A stretch of 13,895 nt of DNA, from the NCBI GenBank assembly GCA_030039895.1, contig JASHUR010000285.1, forward strand, positions 1 through 13,895. The letters run 5' to 3'. The notes below the pieces were generated by a model. It saw nothing but the letters and a program-made list of their open reading frames with translations. It had not been told where the DNA came from and ran no database searches. How positions within the stretch are numbered: the stretch's first letter is position 1; the number at the start of each line of letters is the position of its first letter. Below are positions 6,947 to 13,278 of the stretch, in pieces. Origin of the DNA: Acidobacteriaceae bacterium. Its GTDB lineage: Bacteria; Acidobacteriota; Terriglobia; Terriglobales; Acidobacteriaceae. Both the position numbers and the translations under genes were made by a program.

Positions 6947-7887
6947 TGCCCACCCCCCTGTGGTCCGGACGACGGCGGTGGAGGAGGCGGCGGGGGCGGG
7001 GGCATCTCGCGCGTCCGGCGAACGAACAGCAGGATGCCAAACCCGATGATCAGCAACGGCCACAGGTGCCCGATCCAGTCGAAGTGGAAGATGTTCATCG
7101 TGTTCAGCAGGAACAGCACGCCCAGCCCGATCAGAATGATGGCTCCCACCGGCTCATTCCCTTTTCCGTATCTTCCCCTCGGAGGCGGTGGCGGCGGTAC
7201 GCCCGGCGGTATAGGCGGCACGTTTGTGTACGGAGGCTGCGTAAACGGGTCGGCGTAACCGCTCGATGGAACAAATCCTGCTGCGGGCGGCGCTCCTGCG
7301 CCCGGCGGAGGCGGAACCGGCGGGGTCGAAGGCTGCCCCTGCTTGTCAAACCAGTTTTCGACAGAGGCCCATCCTTGATGAAAGGCCTGATTCATATTCT
7401 GCTGGTTCTGGATCCCCAGTTTCGATCCCAGGTCATTCAGACCGAAGGGATCGGGCAGCGGCAGCCCGTCGCGCCGCGCCTTTGCCGTCTGATAGGCATC
7501 GAACACCTGATACGCAATCCACGCCGCGACAAAAATCCCGAATATCCCGTAGTTCTGCGTAATCCCGATCAGGATCACGAAAATCAGCACGTGTACCAGG
7601 CCCTTTACAAACTGGCCGTTGTACATCGCGCCCACCCCTGGAATAAATCCCAGCGCAAATGCCGTTCCCGGATGCGGCCCGGCCGACGCAATCACACCCG
7701 GAACTGGCGCTGGCCCCGGTGCCGCGCCCGGAGCAGGTCCGGCTCCGCCAATGCCCAGCCGCGCCGCCAGGCACTGCTCGCAATAGATCACTCCTGCTAC
7801 CGACCGCACGCACGCCGTGCACAATGCCTTGCCGCAATTCTGGCAATATGCTGCTACTGGATTTTCGGGATGGTTAACGCAATTCAT
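6943..7887 (-). CDS. B-box zinc-finger, TM2-like and LiaF-like membrane protein
   Basis: A 314-residue multi-domain protein. Residues 3-39 form a B-box-type zinc-binding region with C3, H6, C15, C18, C23, C26, C36 and C39. An Ala/Pro/Gly linker (47-65) leads to hydrophobic segments at about 76-129 (FIPGVGAMYNGQ followed by VLIFVILIGI and IFVAAWIAYQVF), which resemble a TM2-type domain. A long Pro-rich linker (188-236) leads to a LiaI/LiaF-like module at 248-290 (GAIILIGLGVLFLL, then WPLLIIGFGILLF). The protein ends with a run of ten prolines and a Gly/Gln tail. The start overlaps the anti-sigma stop as ATGA, with AAAGGAG upstream. Its place in the operon suggests an envelope-stress role; the zinc finger would be cytoplasmic and could bind a protein partner. 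Specific function is unknown. Confidence 0.85.
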   Translation of the reverse strand: MNCVNHPENPVAAYCQNCGKALCTACVRSVAGVIYCEQCLAARLGIGGAGPAPGAAPGPAPVPGVIASAGPHPGTAFALGFIPGVGAMYNGQFVKGLVHVLIFVILIGITQNYGIFGIFVAAWIAYQVFDAYQTAKARRDGLPLPDPFGLNDLGSKLGIQNQQNMNQAFHQGWASVENWFDKQGQPSTPPVPPPPGAGAPPAAGFVPSSGYADPFTQPPYTNVPPIPPGVPPPPPPRGRYGKGNEPVGAIILIGLGVLFLLNTMNIFHFDWIGHLWPLLIIGFGILLFVRRTREMPPPPPPPPPPSSGPQGGGQ

Positions 7888-8744
7888 GCCAGGCTCCTTT
7901 CTGCCTGATCTCGGTCACAAAATACTGCAATGTCTGCCTCTTCCTCTGGTTTTTTTAGGTCTTGCTCTTCGCTCTTAATGTTGTTTCCCACCGCCGCGCC
8001 CGCGCTCGCCTCTTCGGGTGTCCCCCATAGTGCGCCGCCATCGGGATTCTTCATGTTCCGCCGCAGTCTGCCGCCGTTCTTATGTCCGTTTCCCTGCGGA
8101 TTCGCAGGAACCTCCTGCCGCTGTTGCGGCTGCTGTAACTCTTCGGTCCGGCGAAATTGCCGTACCTTCGATTCCACTTCATACACCAGTCGCAGATTGT
8201 CGTAATACTGCGTCACCGACTTCTCCACTCCGTAGAACTGCCGCGTCAGGTTCAGCTCCAGGCTCGCCGGAGTCAGGTCGGACAGCTTCACATCCGAAAG
8301 CCGCACGCCCATCAGGTTCAGCGTCAGCGCAATGGAAAAGAATGCCATCGCAACCGTCATCAGCATCCGCGAATCCCACATCGCGCGCGGCACCGGCAGC
8401 CGCATTGCATGCTGCGCCGTAACCGGAATCGCAGCCGCGCCTGCAATCGCCAGAGGGCTCGTCGCAGCAGCGCCGCTTGTCCGGCCCACAATCCGCTCCA
8501 CCAGACCGTCCGGAACATCCGGCTCCTCGTTGAGGAACTGCAGCCACTCCCGGCCCTGCTTTGCCTGCGTCAGCAGTTGCGCGCACACCGGGCACTCTGC
8601 TCCGTGCACATCAAACGCCGCGCGGTCTACGGCGGGCAGCAGCCCATCCAAAGCATCGGCCAGCAGCTCTTCCCACTCCTCGCAGCGGAGCGGTCCGCTC
8701 CCGGCCGTCGCCGGCTTCTGATCAAATGGATTCCGCTCGCTCAT
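7884..8744 (-). CDS. Zinc-binding (zf-HC2) transmembrane anti-sigma factor
   Basis: A 286-residue protein. The N-terminal domain carries the zinc-binding anti-sigma pattern: C21, then H47-x3-C51-x2-C54. A single membrane helix lies at about 127-147 (MLMTVAMAFFSIALTLNLMGV). The region after it (about 140 residues) holds a predicted helical stretch (FYGVEKSVTQYYDNLRLVYEVESKVRQF), a Gln-rich segment and a charged tail. This is the topology of known anti-sigma factors: the cytosolic zinc domain holds the sigma factor and the outer part may sense a signal. The gene begins two bases after the sigma gene stop, with AGGTGG upstream, and its stop overlaps the next gene. The C-terminal part has no domain I recognise, so the signal is unknown. 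Confidence 0.88.
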   Translation of the reverse strand: MSERNPFDQKPATAGSGPLRCEEWEELLADALDGLLPAVDRAAFDVHGAECPVCAQLLTQAKQGREWLQFLNEEPDVPDGLVERIVGRTSGAAATSPLAIAGAAAIPVTAQHAMRLPVPRAMWDSRMLMTVAMAFFSIALTLNLMGVRLSDVKLSDLTPASLELNLTRQFYGVEKSVTQYYDNLRLVYEVESKVRQFRRTEELQQPQQRQEVPANPQGNGHKNGGRLRRNMKNPDGGALWGTPEEASAGAAVGNNIKSEEQDLKKPEEEADIAVFCDRDQAERSLA

Positions 8745-8746
8745 AC

Positions 8747-9544
8747 CTACACCACCTGCCCCTTGTTGCGGTCCAGCACCCTGGCCAGCTCCGCGCGGCC
8801 GCGGCTTATCCGCGACTTCACCGTTCCCTCGGGGATGCGCAGCACCTGCGCAATCTCCTTATAGTCCATGTCTTGCAGATCCCGCAGGATCACCGCCTCG
8901 CGCAACTCCGGTGAGATGCGCGTCAGCGCCTCCTGCACCATCTTGGCAATCTCTTTCTGCGCTGCCTTGTCATGCTGCGTTGGCCCCTCAGCCGCCAGCC
9001 GCATGGCCAGCGTCATGTCGCCCGTCTCGTCCCAGCCCGCATCCATCGAGTCCGTCGCGCGCTGCTGCTTGCTCCGGCGGAAATGATCTACCAGCAAGTT
9101 CCGTGTCAGCGTGGTGATCCACGTCTGGAAGCTGCCCCGCGCCAGGTCAAACGCCGCCAGGTTCCCATACACCTTCAGAAAGACATCCTGCGTCAGGTCT
9201 TCCGCATCCTGGGGCGATCCCGTAAAGCGATAGCACAGCGCGTACACTCTGCGGTGATGCGCCTTGACCAGCTCGGTCCACGCGCCCGAGTCGCCGTCCA
9301 GGCAACGCTGCACCACGACCTGCCAATCGGATTCCAATCCGTGCTCCGCCCCCCGTACCCGGTCTGCTCCTGCAACCACCGCCCTGCCGCGGCCCGGCAA
9401 CGCTCCTGCCACCGGCTTCCCCTGCCGTGGAGACTCCTCGCGCAACACCGGAACCGCCTTTCCGGATACCGCCGGGCCTCGTGGACGCATCCGCACCAGG
9501 CGAAACCCGTCCATCTCCCACGTCATGGCTGCCGCATAGCTCAT
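8747..9544 (-). CDS. ECF (RpoE-type) RNA polymerase sigma factor
   Basis: From the ATG at 9544 the product has 265 residues. Sigma region 2 spans about 90-158, with the core-binding motif DAEDLTQDVFLKVYGNL and the -10 recognition stretch FQTWITTLTRNLLVDHFRR. Region 4 spans about 203-256, with PELREAVILRDLQDMDYKEIAQVL and the helix-turn-helix IPEGTVKSRISRGRAEL. Regions 1 and 3 are absent, as expected for an ECF sigma. The first 70 or so residues are an Arg/Gly/Pro-rich extension not seen in typical family members of about 190-200 residues. A TTG at 9337 with GGAG six bases upstream would give a normal 196-residue protein, so the start is uncertain. It heads a five-gene operon and is followed at once by its likely anti-sigma factor. 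Confidence 0.9.
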   Translation of the reverse strand: MSYAAAMTWEMDGFRLVRMRPRGPAVSGKAVPVLREESPRQGKPVAGALPGRGRAVVAGADRVRGAEHGLESDWQVVVQRCLDGDSGAWTELVKAHHRRVYALCYRFTGSPQDAEDLTQDVFLKVYGNLAAFDLARGSFQTWITTLTRNLLVDHFRRSKQQRATDSMDAGWDETGDMTLAMRLAAEGPTQHDKAAQKEIAKMVQEALTRISPELREAVILRDLQDMDYKEIAQVLRIPEGTVKSRISRGRAELARVLDRNKGQVV

Positions 9545-9550
9545 GGAAGG

Positions 9551-9579
9551 CTATACGCACCCCGTTGCCTGCCGGTTCC
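9551..9579 (-). promoter_or_regulatory. Candidate ECF-type autoregulatory promoter of the sigma operon
   Basis: On the minus strand GGAACC (9579-9574) resembles the GGAAC -35 of ECF sigma promoters. It is followed after 17 bases by GTATAG (9556-9551). Transcription would begin close to the annotated ATG at 9544, giving a leaderless message or pointing to a start further downstream. The -10 match is weak. The rest of 9580-9700 shows no other recognisable site. Confidence 0.3.
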
Positions 9580-9700
9580 GCACAACAAACAGCCCACATC
9601 AACACAACGGCCCTGAGATTTGCAGAATACTAAAAATGACCGCTCTCAGCGATGAGCCCGGTCACCGGACGCAGCATTCCACACGACGGCCGCTTCACGC

Positions 9701-10114
9701 TCACCCATGCCTCTCCCAGAACGCCGCGGGTGTCACGATTGGATACCGCTCCGCCAACGCCAGCAAATCCTTGTCTCCCGTAATCAGGTAGTCCGCTCGA
9801 GAAGCCACCAGAGTCCCCAGAACCGCCTGGTCCGCTGCGTCGCGCAGTTCTTCGTCCCGCGTCGCATCCGGGTCCACTACATCGGCCAGAAAAACAAAGC
9901 TGTCGATCAAGTCACGAATCTCATCCGCGTTCAAATCGATCCGCTTTAACCGCGGCAGCACTCGCGCCGCCTCGTCCAGAATGTGCCGCGACAGCACAAC
10001 CCCCAGCACGCCGTCGCGCCACAGCCCCACAATGCGCCCCGGCACGCTCTCCGGATACGCCAGTCCGGACACCAGCACATTCGTGTCCAGCACCACCCGC
10101 AGCCCGGCCTTCAA
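9701..10114 (-). CDS. PIN-domain toxin (VapC-like ribonuclease)
   Basis: A 137-residue PIN-domain protein with the four expected acidic positions: D10 in LDTNVLVSG, E48 in HILDEAARVL, D95 in ADQAVLG, and D114 in ITGDKDLLAL. The form DTNVLVSG...TGDKDLL fits the 'toxin component, PIN family' (COG1569-like) group. Such proteins are Mg2+-dependent RNases. The start is a TTG at 10114 that overlaps the antitoxin stop as TTGA, with AGGAA eight bases upstream. Genes sharing this spacing with an upstream Phd/YefM-type antitoxin form standard toxin-antitoxin operons. The RNA target cannot be deduced. Confidence 0.87.
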   Translation of the reverse strand: MKAGLRVVLDTNVLVSGLAYPESVPGRIVGLWRDGVLGVVLSRHILDEAARVLPRLKRIDLNADEIRDLIDSFVFLADVVDPDATRDEELRDAADQAVLGTLVASRADYLITGDKDLLALAERYPIVTPAAFWERHG

Positions 10115-10380
10115 CGCTTCCGTTCCTGCGCTACCGCCGCGTCAATCTCAGCTAACCCTTCGGCCTGTGGAGTCGCCGCATACGCCTTCGCAATCCGTCC
10201 GCTCAGTTCCTCAAACCGCTCCCGCATCCGCCGGATGCGCGCAAACATCTCCGCATCCACAAGTGCGGCCACCGGCTTGCCATCCTTCTGGATCACAATG
10301 CTCTCGTTCCGGTATTCCACTCGGTTCAGCATCTCGCCCAGGTTCTGGCGAAAATTCACAGCATTTACCTCAGTCACCAT
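10111..10380 (-). CDS. Phd/YefM-type antitoxin of the PIN toxin
   Basis: An 89-residue protein from the ATG at 10380. The N-terminal half (VNAVNFRQNLGEMLNRVEYRNESIVIQKDGKPVAALVDAEMF) is the Phd/YefM DNA-binding fold, with the KDGKPVAALV strand pair. The rest is a charged helical tail (RIRRMRERFEELSGRIAKAY...) suited to wrapping the toxin. A TTG start at 10392 would add four residues, but GAGGTG sits four bases before the ATG, so the ATG is used. The stop overlaps the toxin start by four bases. The gene would be repressed by its own product at the palindrome immediately upstream. Confidence 0.87.
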   Translation of the reverse strand: MVTEVNAVNFRQNLGEMLNRVEYRNESIVIQKDGKPVAALVDAEMFARIRRMRERFEELSGRIAKAYAATPQAEGLAEIDAAVAQERKR

Positions 10381-10384
10381 CGCA

Positions 10385-10390
10385 CACCTC
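10385..10390 (-). promoter_or_regulatory. Ribosome binding site of the second antitoxin
   Basis: GAGGTG on the minus strand, four bases before the ATG at 10380. It selects this ATG over the TTG at 10392. Confidence 0.65.
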
Positions 10391-10412
10391 AATCATAATG
10401 ATCATTATGATT
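10391..10412. promoter_or_regulatory. Candidate autoregulatory operator of the Phd-PIN module
   Basis: A perfect 22-bp palindrome: AATCATAATGA (10391-10401) followed directly by its reverse complement TCATTATGATT (10402-10412). It covers the -10 element of the predicted promoter and abuts the ribosome site. Additional TTATGA/TTATGG-like half-sites follow up to 10426. The position suits repression by the antitoxin-toxin complex, as known for related modules. Confidence 0.7.
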
Positions 10413-10432
10413 ATTATGGTTATGAAAGTCCA
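10404..10432 (-). promoter_or_regulatory. Sigma70-like promoter of the Phd-PIN module
   Basis: On the minus strand TGGACT (10432-10427, four of six matches to TTGACA), a 17-base spacer, then CATAAT (10409-10404, five of six matches to TATAAT). Transcription would start near 10397, about 17 bases before the ATG, giving a short leader that contains the GAGGTG site. The -10 lies inside the perfect palindrome. Confidence 0.55.
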
Positions 10433-10757
10433 GTTTATGAGGTTTCAATAACCCAACAACCCGTCCAGCGCCTTCCCGGCGGATTCTTTCCCGCGTCGTC
10501 TGCTTCTCACCGTTGTCCCTGAACACCACACCCATATCCGGCACAAAATTTACGTGTGATGTCGTCCCGGTAATCTCCACAGGAATCCCATTCTTCATTT
10601 GCTGGCTTACGGACGCCGCCAGCGCGATCACGCCCGCGCACAAATATTTCCACTCGTCACCATCGTGGTTTAGTGTGTAGGAGCATCGTATTCGCGCAGT
10701 TTTAAAGCAGGAAGACCTCGCAGTCGCAATGCAATTGTTGAGGGGGCCATACAGCCG
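10413..10757. other. Gene-poor interval, possibly with a decayed gene fragment on the minus strand
   Basis: Between the antitoxin promoter and the permease start no complete gene is convincing. On the minus strand, one frame from about 10680 down to 10389 is open and has fairly coding-like codons with G or C in the third position over its first half. It reads EWKYLCAGVIALAASVSQQ, then GIPVEITGTTSHVNF and MGVVFRDNGEKQ. The last part faintly recalls the end of a PilZ domain (HVN...MGVVF). No start codon with a ribosome site was found; the ATG at 10598 has none. The upstream part of the frame overlaps the permease gene. It may be a remnant or chance. No plus-strand promoter for the permease stood out. 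Confidence 0.3.
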
Positions 10758-13241
10758 TTGTTTTCCGACCTGAAGTTTGTCATCCGCCAACTGAGCAAGA
10801 CGCCCGGCTTCGCCGTCACGGCTGCTTTGATGCTGGCGTTGGGCATCGGAGCAACCACCGCGGTCTTCTCCCTCGTCGACGGAATCCTGCTTCGCGCTCT
10901 GCCCTTTCCCAACCCGGAGCAGCTTGTCACCCTGGGCGATCAGCTTCGCGGAACCAGCTGGGGCAAGCACGATGCAGGCTATGTCACCGGGCCTGAGGTG
11001 ATCGCCTACACCCGTGACACGCATTCGTTTTCCAGCCTGGGAGGCTATGCCAGCAAGACCTTTGAGCTCTCCGGCATCGGAAATCCCGCTCATGTCTATG
11101 CTGCAAGGATGACTCCCGACGTATTCACCACATTGGGAGTCTCCCCTCTGCTCGGTCGCGTCTTCACTTCGCAGGAAGATCAGCAGCGGGCCCCGGTTGC
11201 CGTCCTGAGCTATGCGACATGGAAGAGCCGTTTTGACGGAGACCCCGACATCCTCGGCAAAAAAATTCTCCTCGACCGCAAGCCTTACCAGGTGATCGGG
11301 GTCATGCCTCGCAGCTTTGAGTTTCCCCTCAGGCCCGGACGCCTGGATCGCTGCGAGCTCTGGGTTCCCATGAGCTTTACTCCGCAGGAGCTCTCGGCCG
11401 AGGCTGAGGGAAGCTGGTACCTGCAGATGGTGGGCCGCCTGAAACCCGGTGTCACCCGGGCAGAGGCACAGTCCGACGCCGAACGCGTCGCGCAGCAGAC
11501 CATGCGCACCTTCCCGCCGGATTTTGCCAACTTTCACATCCGCGCAGTGGTGTACCCGCTGCGACAGATCACCGTTCTGCAGGCGCGCCCGCTTTTGCGG
11601 ACCTTGTTTTTCGCAGTCACTGTTGTCCTGCTGATCGCCTGCGCCAACCTGGCCGGACTTCTGCTGGTCAGGGCCATTCGCAGGCAGCGCGAGAATGCGG
11701 TTCGAAGGGCCTTGGGTGCGCCTGCGCTCGTGCTGCTTCGCCAGTCAGTTCTTGAGAGCCTGGTTCTAAGCCTAAGCGGAGGACTTGTCGGCATTGGCCT
11801 GGCTGCCCTTGCACTCCGCACCGGCCACAATCTGCTCCCCGCCAATTTGCCGCGCATGGACGACATCTCGGTTAACTGGATGGTCGCCGGCTTCGCCCTC
11901 TTGCTTGCCGTATTCACTGGTGTCGTTTGCGGCCTGGTTCCGGCCTTTGCAGCTCTTCGCGCCGACGTCAACGCTTCCCTCAAGGAAGGCGGCCGCAGCG
12001 GGTCGGCAGGCGGTAATCATACCCGTCTGCGCTCCGCGCTCGTGGTCATGGAAATCGCCGTCGCCCTCATCCTGCTCACCGCCTCTGGATTATTGCTGCG
12101 CAGCTTTGAAAAAATGAGCGCTGTCGATCTCGGCTTTCGCCCCGACCATGTCACCGTCGCCGGATACGCGCTGCCCCGCGTTGAATATGCAACCCAGTCT
12201 CAGGTCGACACCTTCGATCATGACCTTCTTGAAAAGCTCCGCCAACTTCCCGGAACAAAGTTCGCAGGCCTCACCAGCACTCTCCCTGCTCTGGGCAAGC
12301 CCGGCATCTGGGCAATCGTCGCTGAGGGTTACGTTGACCCCAGAGGAGTCGACAACACCGTGGCCTCGCCCTCGCTCGTCATCGGCGACTACTTCCGCGC
12401 GATCGGAACTCCCCTGTTGCACGGCCGTCTTTTCACGCAGGCCGACAACGCCGATAGTCAGCTCGTCGTCATTGTCAATCACGAGCTCGCCGACCACTAT
12501 TGGCCGCATCAGGACCCGATCGGCAAACGGATCCGCATCGGAACCACCGGGCAGCAGACGCCCTGGCTCACGGTCGTCGGTGAAGTCGCAGACGCCAAGC
12601 TCGGTCCGCCAGACACCGATGCCGGCGAACAGTTCTACATTTCCGTCGCGCAGGCGGAGAAAGACTACGGCACGCTCGCTTCGCCTGATGACCTCAACGG
12701 CAACAACGGCTACGTCATCCTGCGCTCAGTTCTCCCGCCCGAACAGGTCGAAAACACTCTCCGCGCCGCCGTACACTCCATCGATCCCCAATTGCCGTTG
12801 ATTCGCATGGCGACCATGGAACAGGTGGTCGCCGGCAGCGAGGCTCCTCGCCGCTTCAATACCGTCATCATCGGCGCCTTCGCTCTCGCCGCGCTGCTGC
12901 TGGCTGTGCTCGGCATCTACAGCGTCGTCGCCTTCTCGGTCGCCTCCCGCGTGCAGGAGATGGCCATACGCATGGCCCTCGGCTCTCAGCGCGGAGGCAT
13001 CGTTCGCCTGGTTCTTCTGTCCGGGATCAAGCTGGCTCTCATCGGCTCAGTTCTCGGCCTGGCTGGAGCCTTTGCCGCCTCCAGCCTCCTGCACTCTTTT
13101 CTCTTCGGAGTCAGCCCATTCGATCCCCTCGTCATGATCCTGGCCGCAACTGCGGTCTTCGTGCTGGCTCTCATCGCCTCCGCGCTTCCTGCTCGCCGCG
13201 CCGCTTCCGTCGACCCCATGAAGGCCCTGCGCGGAGAGTAA
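10758..13241 (+). CDS. ADOP-type duplicated MacB/FtsX permease
   Basis: An 827-residue permease with two tandem MacB-PCD/FtsX units. Predicted helices lie at about 18-41, 282-304, 333-354, 374-397, 427-447, 704-729, 751-775 and 789-810, with large periplasmic domains between 42-281 and 448-703. The duplication shows in the paired cytosolic loops ENAVRRALGAP (312-322) and EMAIRMALGSQ (734-744). The protein ends in DPMKALRGE, the usual FtsX terminus. No ATPase domain is present, and no ATPase gene is adjacent. This matches the acidobacterial duplicated orphan permease family, thought to work like MacB-type exporters or mechanotransmitters; the substrate is unknown. The only in-frame start after the upstream stop at 10671 that fits is the TTG at 10758, with GAGGGGG about 11 bases before it. 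This start matches the family's usual N-terminus (DL..-RQL-K-PGF). Confidence 0.9.
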   Translation: MFSDLKFVIRQLSKTPGFAVTAALMLALGIGATTAVFSLVDGILLRALPFPNPEQLVTLGDQLRGTSWGKHDAGYVTGPEVIAYTRDTHSFSSLGGYASKTFELSGIGNPAHVYAARMTPDVFTTLGVSPLLGRVFTSQEDQQRAPVAVLSYATWKSRFDGDPDILGKKILLDRKPYQVIGVMPRSFEFPLRPGRLDRCELWVPMSFTPQELSAEAEGSWYLQMVGRLKPGVTRAEAQSDAERVAQQTMRTFPPDFANFHIRAVVYPLRQITVLQARPLLRTLFFAVTVVLLIACANLAGLLLVRAIRRQRENAVRRALGAPALVLLRQSVLESLVLSLSGGLVGIGLAALALRTGHNLLPANLPRMDDISVNWMVAGFALLLAVFTGVVCGLVPAFAALRADVNASLKEGGRSGSAGGNHTRLRSALVVMEIAVALILLTASGLLLRSFEKMSAVDLGFRPDHVTVAGYALPRVEYATQSQVDTFDHDLLEKLRQLPGTKFAGLTSTLPALGKPGIWAIVAEGYVDPRGVDNTVASPSLVIGDYFRAIGTPLLHGRLFTQADNADSQLVVIVNHELADHYWPHQDPIGKRIRIGTTGQQTPWLTVVGEVADAKLGPPDTDAGEQFYISVAQAEKDYGTLASPDDLNGNNGYVILRSVLPPEQVENTLRAAVHSIDPQLPLIRMATMEQVVAGSEAPRRFNTVIIGAFALAALLLAVLGIYSVVAFSVASRVQEMAIRMALGSQRGGIVRLVLLSGIKLALIGSVLGLAGAFAASSLLHSFLFGVSPFDPLVMILAATAVFVLALIASALPARRAASVDPMKALRGE

Positions 13242-13250
13242 TCCCGTTCT

Positions 13251-13266
13251 TCCGCCCATAGGCGGA
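13251..13266. terminator. Hairpin between convergent permease genes
   Basis: TCCGCC-CATA-GGCGGA is a perfect 6-bp stem with a 4-base loop. It lies nine bases after the ADOP stop and 12 bases from the stop of the convergent ABC-2 permease. No T-run follows, so it is a possible shared terminator only. Confidence 0.35.
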
Positions 13267-13278
13267 CGCAGTTGTGTC

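Noticed and set aside
6969..7000. GGCGG-rich simple repeat resembling a microsatellite
   Set aside because: It is the antisense of a run of proline codons in the B-box protein and is explained by coding.
6947..7063. N-terminal extension of the small LiaF-like protein up to 7063
   Set aside because: It overlaps the end of the upstream gene out of frame and has no start signal; the ATG at 6946 with the ATGA overlap is far better.
6946..7908. A 320-codon plus-strand frame rich in Arg and Pro
   Set aside because: It mirrors the B-box/LiaF-like gene; its Arg/Gly-rich composition is what antisense of Pro-rich GC-rich coding sequence produces.
10389..11537. A 382-codon minus-strand frame across the permease start
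   Set aside because: Most of it is antisense to the clearly real permease. Only the part below about 10680 is outside that gene and is reported separately as a possible fragment.
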